Source: Paraburkholderia fungorum (GTDB lineage: Bacteria; Pseudomonadota; Gammaproteobacteria; Burkholderiales; Burkholderiaceae). From it: 64,000 bases of DNA. The DNA lies in assembly GCF_902833645.1 (NCBI RefSeq), contig NZ_CADFGE010000022.1, forward strand, positions 1 to 64,000. The letters run 5' to 3'. The translations under genes and the position numbers were made by a program. Position 1 is the stretch's first letter; the number at the start of each line of letters is the position of its first letter. This document shows positions 32,325 through 41,816 of this stretch, piece by piece. The notes below the pieces were generated by a model that searched no databases, was not told the origin of the DNA, and was given only the letters and a program-made list of their open reading frames with translations.

Positions 32325-33001
32325 CAGTTGCTCGCCTGAAAAAGTGCGTGTCGGCCGAACTTCCGCTCGAGCCGCACTTGCGCCGACGACAACACCGAAC
32401 TGAACACGAGATACACCAGTGCCGCTTCGGTGTACAGAATCAACGGCTCATACGTTACCGAGGCAATCCGCTGCGCCGCCTGAAACACCTCGGGCACAGT
32501 CAGCACCGCGGCAAGCGAAGTGTCCTTCACCAACGCAATGAACGAGTTCGACAACGGCGGCAACGCAACCCGCGCCGCCTGCGGCAGGATCGCCCGGCGC
32601 AGCGCCTGCTCCCGCGTCATCCCCATCGAATATGCCGCTTCCCACTGCCCCTTCGGAATCGACTCGATCACGCCGCGAATGACCTCCGAGTTATACGCGC
32701 CGACATTCAGCGAGAAACCGATGATCGCCGCCGTCAATGGGTCAAGCACAATGCCCACGTTCGGCAGTCCGTAGAAAATCACGAACAGTTGCACCAGTAA
32801 CGGCGAGCCTCGGAACAGCCACACGTAAAAGCGCACGCACGCTATCGCCCAGCGCGGTCCAAATAACCTGACTAACGCGACGGTGAACGCGAGGACGATT
32901 CCAATCGCAAACGATGCCAGCGTGAGCGGCACGGTAAAGACCAGCCCCGCATACAGCAGGGGCCACAGCGACTGCGCCATCAGATGCAACCATGCCGGCA
33001 T
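32324..33001 (-). CDS. tcyL: Cystine-type ABC transporter permease
   Basis: A 225-residue HisMQ-type permease with about five helices. The sequence from YVWLFRGSPLLVQLFVIFYG through KGQWEAAYSMGMT to ILPQAARVALPPLSNSFIAL closely follows E. coli YecS/TcyL as I remember it. The EAA loop (EAAYSMGMTREQALRRAILP) is the contact to the ATPase. It lies 22 bp downstream of the binding-protein gene in the operon. Confidence 0.92.
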   Translation of the reverse strand: MPAWLHLMAQSLWPLLYAGLVFTVPLTLASFAIGIVLAFTVALVRLFGPRWAIACVRFYVWLFRGSPLLVQLFVIFYGLPNVGIVLDPLTAAIIGFSLNVGAYNSEVIRGVIESIPKGQWEAAYSMGMTREQALRRAILPQAARVALPPLSNSFIALVKDTSLAAVLTVPEVFQAAQRIASVTYEPLILYTEAALVYLVFSSVLSSAQVRLERKFGRHALFQASN

Positions 33002-33023
33002 GATTCAGACTCGCGGGTAGCGC

Positions 33024-33806
33024 TTATTGGGAAACGTCTTTACCGAAGTACTTCTCCGAGATCTTCAGGTACGTGCCGTCTTTCCTCATATCGGCAAGCG
33101 CCTTATTGATCGCCGCCTGCAAATCAGGACTGCCCTTGCGGATCAGCACCGCGGACTTGTCGCTGCTGTCCGCCGACGTATCGAGCGCGGCGATCTTCAC
33201 CTTCGCGTCCGGCTTGTGCTTCTTGAAGTCGAGGAACGACAGCGAATCGTTGACGGTCGCGTCGACGCGGCCCGACGTCAACAGGTCGATCGATTCGTTG
33301 AAGCCCTGCACGGGAATCACATCCGCGCCGTGCGCGGCCGCGATCTTGCCGAAGTTGCTGGTCAACGTATTCGCCGACTTCTTGCCCTTCAGATCGTCAA
33401 ACGTCTTGATCGTGGTGTTGTCCGAACGCACGATCAGCGCCGCGTGCGAAGTGATGTACGGGTCCGAGAAATCGTATTTGGCTTTGCGCGCGTCGGTGAT
33501 CGCAACCTCGTTGATCACCGCATCGTAGCGGTTCACGTCGAGGCCGGCGATCAGGCCGTCCCACTTGCCTTCGACGAATTGCGGCTTGACGCCCAGGCGT
33601 TGTGCGATCGCCGTGCCGATCTCGACGTCGAAACCCGTGAGCTTGCCGGATTCATCGTGGTACGTGAACGGCGCGTAAGTGCCTTCGGTGCCGATCTTGA
33701 ACACGCCCGCGGACTTGATCTGCGCGAGCTCGTCAGCAGCGAATGCCGGGCTCAGGGCTACCGCTTGCAGCAGTGCGATCAGCAGAATGGAACGAATCGA
33801 CTTCAT
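33024..33806 (-). CDS. tcyJ: Cystine-type periplasmic binding protein
   Basis: A 260-residue solute-binding protein with a signal peptide ending in SPAFA. FKIGTEGTYAPFTYHDESG, LTGFDVEIGTAIAQRLG and DGLIAGLDVNRYDAVI are typical of polar amino acid/cystine-binding proteins (FliY/TcyJ). Together with the permease and ATPase it makes a complete three-gene importer, tcyJ-tcyL-tcyN. Cystine is the most likely substrate, inferred from similarity to the YecSC/FliY system. Other polar amino acids are possible. Confidence 0.9.
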   Translation of the reverse strand: MKSIRSILLIALLQAVALSPAFAADELAQIKSAGVFKIGTEGTYAPFTYHDESGKLTGFDVEIGTAIAQRLGVKPQFVEGKWDGLIAGLDVNRYDAVINEVAITDARKAKYDFSDPYITSHAALIVRSDNTTIKTFDDLKGKKSANTLTSNFGKIAAAHGADVIPVQGFNESIDLLTSGRVDATVNDSLSFLDFKKHKPDAKVKIAALDTSADSSDKSAVLIRKGSPDLQAAINKALADMRKDGTYLKISEKYFGKDVSQ

Positions 33807-34159
33807 CAGGTGGCTCCGTAAAGTGTGCTACGTCGTTTGCATGGTTTGGTGTGCGGCATTCCGCCGGCGTCCAGGCCGGACAGAGTGGGCGGACTGTAGC
33901 AAACGGTCCGCGTTTTTACAAAGGATCAGGTTTCCGATCAATATGCGCGTGCGTGCTAAGCGAACAGCCAGAACATCTCATGCAACGTCGAATTCGGCTT
34001 TACAGCAGATATTGAAGACGCGGCATGCATCGCACCACGGAACACGTGCCGCACGCCATCGGGGAAAACGCGGGAGGGGTGTCGCCGCGGCGAACGCGCG
34101 GCGTCGAAAAGGGTCGGTCCGGGCGGCTCCGGCAAGCCGCCCATGAGATTGCAAACGGC
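33807..34159. other. Intergenic region, tcyJ / dihydropyrimidinase
   Basis: 353 bp holding the promoter of the cystine operon and, near 34160, the end of the pyrimidine operon. A GGGCGGCT/AGCCGCCC hairpin at 34121-34142 (followed after about ten bases by TTTT on the minus strand) is a plausible terminator for the latter. An A/T-rich stretch near 33910-33950 may be part of the tcyJ promoter. No gene was seen. Confidence 0.45.
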
Positions 34160-35611
34160 TTACCGTTCCACCGGATGCGGCTCCTTGCGCTTGTTGGCCA
34201 CCCGGATCGCATCGAAATAAGCCGGATTCGGCGGGCGCTTCAGATAACGCCCGGCGCCACGCACGGCCCGCAACTCGCCATCGGTCCATGCCAGCGCGCC
34301 ACGCGTGAGCGTGTGCATCGCCACGCCCTGCACCGTCATTCCTTCGAACACGTTGAAGTCGACCTTCTGATGATGCGTCTTCACCGAGATCGTTTTGCTG
34401 GCCGCCGGGTCCCACACGACCAGGTCGGCATCCGCGCCCACCTGCACCGCACCCTTGCGCGGATACAGGTTGAAGATCTGCGCGGCATTGGTCGACGTGA
34501 TGCGCACGAACTCATTCGGCGTGAGACGCCCCGAATTCACCCCGTGATGCCACAGCACGGCCATGCGATCTTCAACGCCGCCGCAGCCGTTCGGGATCTT
34601 TGTGAAGTCATCGCGCCCCATCGCCTTCTGCGACGCACAGAACACGCAGTGATCGGTCGCGGTGGTGTGCAACTGCCCTGCCTGCAGCCCCCGCCACAGC
34701 GATTCGCGATGCTCCGCGGAACGGAACGGCGGGCTCATGACATGCGCTGCGGCTCGGGTCCAGTCGGGATCGCGATACACGGCTTCGTCGATCACCAGAT
34801 GGCCCGGCAGCACTTCGCCGAACACGCGAAGGCCTTCGCTGCGGGCGCGCGCAATCGCGTCGACCGCATCTTTCGAGGAGACATGGACGATGTAGACTGG
34901 TACGCCCAGCACCTGGGCGATGCGTATCGCGCGGTTGGCAGCCTCGCCCTCGACTTCCGGCGGCCGTGACAGCGGATGCGCCTCCGGGCCCGTAAAGCCT
35001 TTTGCCAGCAACTGACGCTGCAACTGAAACACCAGTTCGCCGTTTTCCGCATGCACGGTAGGCAGCGCGCCGAGTTCGAGCGAACGTGAAAAGCTGTTCA
35101 CCAGCACTTCGTCGTCGGCCATGATCGCGTTCTTGTAGGCCATGAAGTGCTTGAAACTCGACACGCCATGTTCGTGCACCAGGGTGCCCATGTCGCGATA
35201 GACCGAATCGTCCCACCATGTCACCGCGACGTGAAAACCGTAATCCGCCGAAGCCTTCTCAGCCCAGCCGCGCCATTCCTTGAACGCCTCCATCAACGGC
35301 TGCTTCGGACTCGGGATCACGAAGTCGATGATGCTGGTCGTGCCGCCCGATAAACCCGCGGCCGTACCGGTATAGAAATCGTCGCTGGCCGTGGTGCCCA
35401 TGAACGGCAATTCCATGTGCGTATGCGGATCGATGCCGCCGGGCATCACATACTGCCCACCCGCATCGACGATCGTGGCGCCGGCCGGCGCTGCCAGGTC
35501 CGCTCCGATCTGCAGGATCGTGCCGCCATCCTGCGGGTCCGCACACAACACGTCCGCACGATACGTGTCGTCCGCGTCGATAATCGTGCCGCCGCGAATC
35601 AGGGTCGTCAT
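34160..35611 (-). CDS. hydA: Dihydropyrimidinase
   Basis: A 483-residue cyclic amidohydrolase that opens dihydrouracil or dihydrothymine to the N-carbamoyl beta-amino acid. The metal-binding HxH is in GGIDPHTHMELPFMG, the carboxylated Lys is within SSFKHFMAYKNA, and further ligand His residues are in VHAENGELV and VHVSSKDAVDAI, with Asp in TATDHCVF. It is the last gene of the reductive pyrimidine operon. The start at 35611 has GGAGGCGG on the coding strand. Confidence 0.95.
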   Translation of the reverse strand: MTTLIRGGTIIDADDTYRADVLCADPQDGGTILQIGADLAAPAGATIVDAGGQYVMPGGIDPHTHMELPFMGTTASDDFYTGTAAGLSGGTTSIIDFVIPSPKQPLMEAFKEWRGWAEKASADYGFHVAVTWWDDSVYRDMGTLVHEHGVSSFKHFMAYKNAIMADDEVLVNSFSRSLELGALPTVHAENGELVFQLQRQLLAKGFTGPEAHPLSRPPEVEGEAANRAIRIAQVLGVPVYIVHVSSKDAVDAIARARSEGLRVFGEVLPGHLVIDEAVYRDPDWTRAAAHVMSPPFRSAEHRESLWRGLQAGQLHTTATDHCVFCASQKAMGRDDFTKIPNGCGGVEDRMAVLWHHGVNSGRLTPNEFVRITSTNAAQIFNLYPRKGAVQVGADADLVVWDPAASKTISVKTHHQKVDFNVFEGMTVQGVAMHTLTRGALAWTDGELRAVRGAGRYLKRPPNPAYFDAIRVANKRKEPHPVER

Positions 35612-35711
35612 GTTGCCGCCTCCTTATGAACTGCTGGTTTCGGTGCTACGTATTACCTATTTCGTCTGCTGCGCGCCTGGTTCATGCGCATGCATTCAAG
35701 CATTCGTCCAC

Positions 35712-37223
35712 TCACGCACTCGCCACGCGCGCGCTCGGCCCCTTGCTCAGCTTCATCCATGCGCTGTATACGATCGACGCCAACGCGAGCCCGACAAACC
35801 AGGCATAGGTATAGAGCGTATTGAAAACGGCCGGAACGTTCGGGAACGATGCCGGAAACGCGGTATGCAAAAAGCCGGGCAGATTGGGCAGCACGCCGAT
35901 CACAAGCGCCACCACCGCACCGATATTCCAGCCGCCGGTGTAGCTGTACTCCCCGTGCTCGTCGAACAGTTCACGCGCGTTCAGGCGCGTGCCGCGAATC
36001 AGGAAATAGTCAACCATCAGAATGCCCGCCACCGGACCGAGCAACGCCGAGTAGCCGACCAGCCAGGTGAAGATATAGCCCTGCGTGGTGGCGAGAATCT
36101 TCCACGGCATCATCACGATGGCGATGGTCGCGGTAATCATGCCGCCGACGCGGTATGAAATACCCTTGGGCCACAGGCTCGAAAAGTCATAAGCCGGGCC
36201 GACGAGATTCGCCGCCAGATTGCAGCACATCGTATCGAGCGTCAGGATAATCAGTGCAAGGCCGACGCCGATGCCGGTCATCCGGCTCGTCAGGTCGATC
36301 GGGTCCCAGATCGCCTTGCCGTAGATCACCACCGTCGCCGAGGTCACCACCACGGAGATCACCGAGAGCAGCGCCATCGGAATCGGCAAGCCGATTGACT
36401 GGCCAATCACCTGATCGCGCTGCGTCCTGGCAAAGCGGGTGAAGTCGGGAATGTTCAGCGCCAGCGTGGCCCAGAAACCGACCATCGCAGTGAGACCAGG
36501 CCAGAAAGTCACCCAGAACATGCCCTCCTTCTTGCCGCCGGGCACGAACTGCGACGGCGCCGACAGCATCGAGCCGAGTCCGCCTGCCTTCGAGGTCGCC
36601 CACCACACCAGCGCGATACACATCACGATCTTGATCGGCGCGGACCAGCTTTCGAGCCAGCGGATCGAATCGGTGCCGTGAATGATGAAGTAGATCTGCA
36701 GTGCCCAGAACACCAGGAAACACGCGAGTTGCGCGAGCGAGATGTCGAGAAACGGCAAGGCCGCGCCGTGCAGCGCGTTGCCGGTCAGAATGTTCAACAG
36801 CGTGTAGATCGCGCTGCCGCCAAGCCATGTCTGAATGCCGTACCAGCCGCACGCGACGATCGCCCGCAGCATCGCCGGCAATTTCGCGCCTTGCGTGCCG
36901 AACGAGGAGCGCACCAGCACCGCGTAGGGAATGCCGTGCTTCGCGCCTGCATGCCCGATCAGCAACATCGGCACCAGTACGATCAGATTGCCGAGCAGCA
37001 CGGTCGCCACCGCCTGCCACGGTGACATGCCTTCCTCCGTCAAACCGGCCGCAAGCATGTATGACGCGATGTTCATCACCATCCCGACCCAGAGCGCGGC
37101 AAAGTGATACCACCGCCACGTACGCTGCGCGATGCCGGTGGGCGCGAGGTCGTCGTTATAAAGACTGCTGCCCTGCGCGCCGGCCGCAAACTGCGGATCG
37201 ACGGGTTGCGCTGTCTGCTTCAT
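35712..37223 (-). CDS. NCS1-family nucleobase:cation symporter
   Basis: A 503-residue membrane protein with 12 predicted helices. TWRWYHFAALWVGMVMNIAS, GIPYAVLVRSSFGTQGAKLP and FWATLALNIPDFTRFARTQR are NCS1 signatures. The family imports uracil, thymine, cytosine, allantoin or hydantoins with a cation. Uptake of uracil or thymine, or dihydropyrimidines, is inferred from the operon, since the neighbouring genes degrade those. The N-terminal tail is long and polar. Confidence 0.92.
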   Translation of the reverse strand: MKQTAQPVDPQFAAGAQGSSLYNDDLAPTGIAQRTWRWYHFAALWVGMVMNIASYMLAAGLTEEGMSPWQAVATVLLGNLIVLVPMLLIGHAGAKHGIPYAVLVRSSFGTQGAKLPAMLRAIVACGWYGIQTWLGGSAIYTLLNILTGNALHGAALPFLDISLAQLACFLVFWALQIYFIIHGTDSIRWLESWSAPIKIVMCIALVWWATSKAGGLGSMLSAPSQFVPGGKKEGMFWVTFWPGLTAMVGFWATLALNIPDFTRFARTQRDQVIGQSIGLPIPMALLSVISVVVTSATVVIYGKAIWDPIDLTSRMTGIGVGLALIILTLDTMCCNLAANLVGPAYDFSSLWPKGISYRVGGMITATIAIVMMPWKILATTQGYIFTWLVGYSALLGPVAGILMVDYFLIRGTRLNARELFDEHGEYSYTGGWNIGAVVALVIGVLPNLPGFLHTAFPASFPNVPAVFNTLYTYAWFVGLALASIVYSAWMKLSKGPSARVASA

Positions 37224-37340
37224 CGAAAGATCTCCACTGATCGTTGAGGCCCGCGCGGCTTCTGATGGCGCGTCGGGCCTTGGGAAAACACCAGGTTCAG
37301 TACAAGCGCTGCGTTTCCTTTCTTACAGATAGCCCATGTT

Positions 37341-38669
37341 TCAGGCTGCCTTTGCGGCATGAGCGTGCTCGACCGCTTCAGCCGCATCCGACGTGTCGCC
37401 TGCTCCAGCATTGACCCGCGCAGGGTTGTTCGGATGCGTGGTCCAGTTCGCGTACTCGCCGCTGTCCACCCGCTCCATCGTGATGCACTGCTCGACCGGG
37501 CACACATGCATGCACAGATTGCAGCCGACACATTCGGAGTCCATCACTTCAAAATGCCGAACGCCATCTTTTTCTTTCATGATCGCCTGGTGAGCCGTGT
37601 CCTCGCAGGCGATATGGCAAAGGCCGCACTGGATGCACTTGTCCTGATCGATGCGCGCCTTGATGTCGTATTTGAGGTTCAGGTATTGCCAGTCGGTGAC
37701 GTTCGGTACCGCACGGCCGCGAATGTCGTCGAGCGTCGCGTAACCTTTCTCGTCCATCCAGTTCGAGAGGCCATCCGCGAGATCGGAGACGATGCGAAAT
37801 CCGTAATGCATCGCCGCGGTGCAAACTTGCACGCTGCCCGCGCCGAGCACCATGAATTCGGCCGCATCGCGCCACGTCGAAATACCGCCGATGCCGGAGA
37901 TCGGCAGATTCGGCGTTTCCACGTCGCGTGCGATTTCTGCCACCATATTCAGCGCGATCGGTTTGACCGCCGGTCCGCAGTAGCCGCCGTGCGTGCCTTT
38001 GCCGTCGACCATCGGCAACGGCGACATAGCATCGAGATCCACCGCGACAATCGAGTTGATCGTGTTGATCAGGGACACGCCGTCCGCGCCGCCTTTATAG
38101 GCCGCCCGCGAACCGAGGCGGATGTCGCTGATATTCGGCGTGAGTTTGACGAGGCACGGCAGCTTCGAGCCTTCTTTCACCCAGCGCGTAACCATTTCGA
38201 TGTACTCGGGCACCTGGCCCACCGCTGCCCCCATACCCCGCTCGCTCATGCCGTGCGGGCAGCCGAAGTTTAATTCCACCGCATCGGCGCCGGTATCTTC
38301 GACGAGCGGCAAGATCCACTTCCAGTCGCGTTCGTTGCACGGCACCATCAGTGAAACGATCATCGCTCGCTCGGGCCAGTCGCGTTTGACCTGCGCGATT
38401 TCCTTGAGGTTGACGTCGAGTGGACGGTCGGTAATCAGTTCGATGTTGTTCAGGCCCGCGATGCGCTGGCCGTTCCATTGCACGGCGCCGTAGCGCGAGC
38501 TGACGTTCACCACATGCGGGTCGAGGCCCAACGTTTTCCATACCACCCCGCCCCAGCCCGCCTCGAACGCGCGGTTCACGTTATAGGCTTTATCGGTCGG
38601 CGGCGCGGAGGCGAGCCAGAAAGGATTCGGCGACGTAATGCCGGCAATCGTACAGCGCAGATCGGCCAT
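37341..38669 (-). CDS. preA: Dihydropyrimidine dehydrogenase subunit PreA
   Basis: A 442-residue protein. The N-terminal two-thirds is a dihydroorotate dehydrogenase-like FMN barrel (NPFWLASAPPTDKAYNVNRA, ELNFGCPHGMSERGMGAAVG with catalytic Cys, GIGGISTWRDAAEF). The C-terminal part binds two 4Fe-4S clusters (CIQCGLCHIACEDTAHQA and CVGCNLCMHVCPVEQCI). PreA with PreT reduces uracil or thymine to the dihydro form using a pyridine nucleotide. A long Ala/Glu/His C-terminal tail extends beyond the family. It is 67 bp downstream of preT. Confidence 0.95.
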   Translation of the reverse strand: MADLRCTIAGITSPNPFWLASAPPTDKAYNVNRAFEAGWGGVVWKTLGLDPHVVNVSSRYGAVQWNGQRIAGLNNIELITDRPLDVNLKEIAQVKRDWPERAMIVSLMVPCNERDWKWILPLVEDTGADAVELNFGCPHGMSERGMGAAVGQVPEYIEMVTRWVKEGSKLPCLVKLTPNISDIRLGSRAAYKGGADGVSLINTINSIVAVDLDAMSPLPMVDGKGTHGGYCGPAVKPIALNMVAEIARDVETPNLPISGIGGISTWRDAAEFMVLGAGSVQVCTAAMHYGFRIVSDLADGLSNWMDEKGYATLDDIRGRAVPNVTDWQYLNLKYDIKARIDQDKCIQCGLCHIACEDTAHQAIMKEKDGVRHFEVMDSECVGCNLCMHVCPVEQCITMERVDSGEYANWTTHPNNPARVNAGAGDTSDAAEAVEHAHAAKAA

Positions 38670-38736
38670 GTTCGGCTCCTTGGGGGACTGCTGTTTTATC
38701 TTGTGTGAAGCGTGGCTAAGGCAGGTTTATGCCGCC

Positions 38737-40086
38737 TTACGCGGCTTTGACGGCCGTGCGGGCGAACTCGGCGTCAATCGCGGCCGCAGCGGTTTTGCCG
38801 TCCTGCACCGCTTGCACCGTCAGATCGATCCCACCCGTTGCCGCGCAATCGCCGCCCGCCCACACGCCGCGCAACGAGGTTTGTCCGTTTGCGTCGACGG
38901 CAATGCGGCTGCCGTCGAGCGTCAGCAGCTCGCGCGCGATACCGACGGGCACGAGGGTCTGCCCAATTGCCTTGAGCACCATATCGGCTTCGACTACGAA
39001 GCGTTCATGATCGCCATCGCCTGACGTACGTTCAAATTCGACGCCGGTAACTACACCGCCGTCTCCGATCAAACGCACGGGCGTCGCGTGCGTGACCAGC
39101 GTGACGCCGCTGGTCTGCGCGAAGTCGCGTTCCGCCCACGTCGCGCTCATCGACTCGACGCCGCGCCGATACACCATCGTCACCGAACTCGCGCCGAGCT
39201 TGCGGCTTTGCACGGCGGCATCCACGGCCGTATTGCCGCCGCCGATCACAACGACCCGGCGGCCCACCGGCACCGTGCCGAGGTCGTTCGCGGTGCGTAC
39301 CTGCTCGATGAAATCCACCGCGTTCATCACGCCGCTCAGGTCTTCGCCTTCCATTGCCAACGCGCGCACACCCGTCAGACCAATCGCGAGGAAGACCGCG
39401 TCATGCTGCTTGCGCAGCGTGTCGAGATCCACGTCGCGTCCAAGCGTTACGCCATGCCGGATCTCGATGCCGCCGATCGAGCACAGCCACGCCACTTCGC
39501 GCTGAGCGAAATCGTCGACGGTTTTGTAAGCGGCGATGCCGTATTCGTTCAGGCCGCCCGCTTTCTCGCGCGCGTCATAGATGGTCACGTTATGGCCGGC
39601 CAACGCGAGCCGATGCGCACACGCGAGGCCGGCAGGTCCCGCACCGACCACCGCGACATGCCGTCCTGTTTCGGCCGCGCGTTTGAATAGCACTTCACCG
39701 CGCGCCATCGCCCAATCGGTCGCATGCCGTTGCAGCGCGCCGATCGCCACCGGCTTCGCATCCTGGTGGTTGCGCACGCAAGCGCCCTCGCACAGGATCT
39801 CGGTCGGGCAAACGCGCGCGCACATGCCGCCTAACGGATTGGCCGACAGAATGTCGACGGCTGCGCCCTTCAGATTGCCGTTGCCGATCTTGCGAATGAA
39901 ACTGGGAATATCGATTTGAGTCGGACACGCGTTCACACAGGGCGCGTCGTAGCAATAATGGCAGCGGCTCGCCGCCGCAGCCGCCGCACTTGCGTCGAGC
40001 AGCGGCGCGATGTCCGAGAACTCGCACGAGAGTTGATCGGCCGATAGACGGTGAGCTGCAATATCGCCGGTTTGCTTGATGGCCAT
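38737..40086 (-). CDS. preT: Dihydropyrimidine dehydrogenase subunit PreT
   Basis: A 449-residue flavoprotein of the GltD/DpyD type. The N-terminal region has Cys motifs for Fe-S clusters (CHYCYDAPCVNACP, CARVCPTEILCEGACV), then an FAD motif (HVAVVGAGPAGLACAHRLAL) and an NADPH motif (RVVVIGGGNTAVDAAVQ). It passes electrons from NADPH to PreA. ATG 40086 is preceded by AAGGA. The longer frame to 40170 has no family similarity. It lies downstream of the amidohydrolase gene with a 108-bp gap. Confidence 0.94.
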   Translation of the reverse strand: MAIKQTGDIAAHRLSADQLSCEFSDIAPLLDASAAAAAASRCHYCYDAPCVNACPTQIDIPSFIRKIGNGNLKGAAVDILSANPLGGMCARVCPTEILCEGACVRNHQDAKPVAIGALQRHATDWAMARGEVLFKRAAETGRHVAVVGAGPAGLACAHRLALAGHNVTIYDAREKAGGLNEYGIAAYKTVDDFAQREVAWLCSIGGIEIRHGVTLGRDVDLDTLRKQHDAVFLAIGLTGVRALAMEGEDLSGVMNAVDFIEQVRTANDLGTVPVGRRVVVIGGGNTAVDAAVQSRKLGASSVTMVYRRGVESMSATWAERDFAQTSGVTLVTHATPVRLIGDGGVVTGVEFERTSGDGDHERFVVEADMVLKAIGQTLVPVGIARELLTLDGSRIAVDANGQTSLRGVWAGGDCAATGGIDLTVQAVQDGKTAAAAIDAEFARTAVKAA

Positions 40087-40194
40087 ACACGTTCCTTCTT
40101 CGATGTGAGGACGTAGCCGGTCCTGCCGGCTGCGCTGAAGCGGAGCCGGGACGGCTTGTTTTATGGGCACTACGGTGAGGCTACCGCTAAAGCG

Positions 40195-41475
40195 TTATGA
40201 AACCGGCTCGCACGCTCGTTCCAGCATCGCGTGCAGCAACACGTTGGCGCCCGCCTCGATCCATTCGAAGGTGGCGTCTTCGATCTCGTTGTGACTGATC
40301 CCGTCGACGCAGGGCACGAACACCATCGAGGTGGGTGCGACTTGCGACAGATAGCAGGCGTCGTGACCCGCCCCGGACACCATGTTGCGATGCGGGTAGC
40401 CGAAGCGTTCGGCCGCGGCCCGCACGGACTTCACGCAGGCTTCATCGAAAGCCACTGGCGCGTAATAAAAGATCTGTTCGAGTTCGGTTTGAAGACCAAT
40501 CGCGCCAGCGATATCCGCCACGCCTTGACGCAACGCGGCATCCATCTTCGCGAGCACGGCATCGTCCGGATGACGAAAATCGACCGTGAAGAACACACGA
40601 CCGGGAATCACATTGCGCGAGTTCGGATAGACCTGCATCATGCCGACCGTCGCGCAACCGAACGGCGCGTTATCCAGCCCGATGCGATTGACCAGATCGA
40701 CCACGCGCGCGGCGCCAAGCAAAGCATCGCGACGGCGCGGCATAGGCGTGGGACCTGCGTGGGCCTCTTGCCCCGTCAGCGTGATTTCGTACCAGCGCTG
40801 ACCTTGCGCGTCGGTCACCACGCCAATGGTTTTTTGCTCGGCTTCGAGAATCGGCCCTTGCTCGATGTGCAATTCGAACGCGGCGTGCAAGGGGCGGCCG
40901 CCACACGGAAGATCGCCGGCATAGCCGATCCGCTTGAGTTCCTCGCCGATGGTCTTGCCGTCCACGTCCTTGCGCGAGAGACCGTACTCCAGCGTGAAGA
41001 CGCCGGCGAATACACCGGAGGCCACCATAGCAGGCGCGAAACGCGAGCCCTCTTCGTTAGTCCAGATCACCACTTCAATGGGATGTTCCGTCTCGATGCC
41101 ATGATCGTTCAGACTGCGAATTACTTCGAGTCCGCCGAGCACACCGTAGATTCCGTCGAAGCGGCCGCCAGTCGGCTGCGAGTCCGCGTGCGAACCCGTC
41201 ATGACCGGCAACGCAGCGGGATTGCGGCCGGCGCGGCGCATGAACACATTGCCCATCTGATCGACACTGATCGTGCAGCCGGCTTCCTTCGCCCAGCTCA
41301 CGATCAGATCACGTCCCTGTTTGTCGAGATCGGTCAGCGCCAGCCGGCAGACGCCGCCTTTGGGCGTCGCGCCGATCTTCGCCATCGTCATCAGGCTGTC
41401 CCACAACCGCTTGCCGTCGACCTTGATCGACGTAGTGGGTTCTGCGCTCTTCAGCGCTTCGGATACCGCGTTCAT
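40195..41475 (-). CDS. Zn-dependent hydantoinase/carbamoylase (beta-ureidopropionase-like)
   Basis: A 426-residue M20-family amidohydrolase of the hydantoinase/carbamoylase subfamily. Metal-ligand motifs seen: GSHADSQPTGGRFDGIYG, TNEEGSRFAPAM and FELHIEQGPILE, and a late SGAGHDACYLSQ. In the reductive pyrimidine route this step removes the carbamoyl group of N-carbamoyl-beta-alanine and releases ammonia and CO2. Family members also act on L-carbamoyl amino acids or allantoate, so the substrate is assigned by context. AAGGAG precedes the ATG at 41475. Confidence 0.9.
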   Translation of the reverse strand: MNAVSEALKSAEPTTSIKVDGKRLWDSLMTMAKIGATPKGGVCRLALTDLDKQGRDLIVSWAKEAGCTISVDQMGNVFMRRAGRNPAALPVMTGSHADSQPTGGRFDGIYGVLGGLEVIRSLNDHGIETEHPIEVVIWTNEEGSRFAPAMVASGVFAGVFTLEYGLSRKDVDGKTIGEELKRIGYAGDLPCGGRPLHAAFELHIEQGPILEAEQKTIGVVTDAQGQRWYEITLTGQEAHAGPTPMPRRRDALLGAARVVDLVNRIGLDNAPFGCATVGMMQVYPNSRNVIPGRVFFTVDFRHPDDAVLAKMDAALRQGVADIAGAIGLQTELEQIFYYAPVAFDEACVKSVRAAAERFGYPHRNMVSGAGHDACYLSQVAPTSMVFVPCVDGISHNEIEDATFEWIEAGANVLLHAMLERACEPVS

Positions 41476-41625
41476 TCGTCTCGCTCCTTTCGGTGAACCG
41501 ACATGAAACTGGTGCAGGGGCGGCGGGTTTTGGGGCATGGCCGCACGGCGGCGGTGCACGTTTGATGCCTTCGATCGCCCCCTGTTCAGAGGGCAAACCC
41601 TGGGGCATCGCCCGCTCTCTCAATC

Positions 41626-41643
41626 CTGTCCAGTTGGACAGGT
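41626..41643. promoter_or_regulatory. RutR-like palindromic operator
   Basis: CCTGTCCA-GT-TGGACAGG is an 8-bp perfect palindrome with two central bases. It has the layout of the E. coli RutR box (TTGACCA-NN-TGGTCAA) with changed outer bases. It lies in the intergenic space of a divergent TetR gene and the pyrimidine operon, so it is the likely site for the TetR regulator. Confidence 0.6.
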
Positions 41644-41816
41644 TGTAGACGATTAAGCCCGCCAAATCAATACCTTTCGTACGGCGGAAAACATAGCGAG
41701 AAGCGTGCCATTGCAGTGCAGCACGCGTTTATCGGCGGCATCGAATGCGTGCGCCCATCCGCGCTCAAACGACTAGAATGAAGCCCGACGCGGCACACAT
41801 GCCGATGAAGGCCAAC

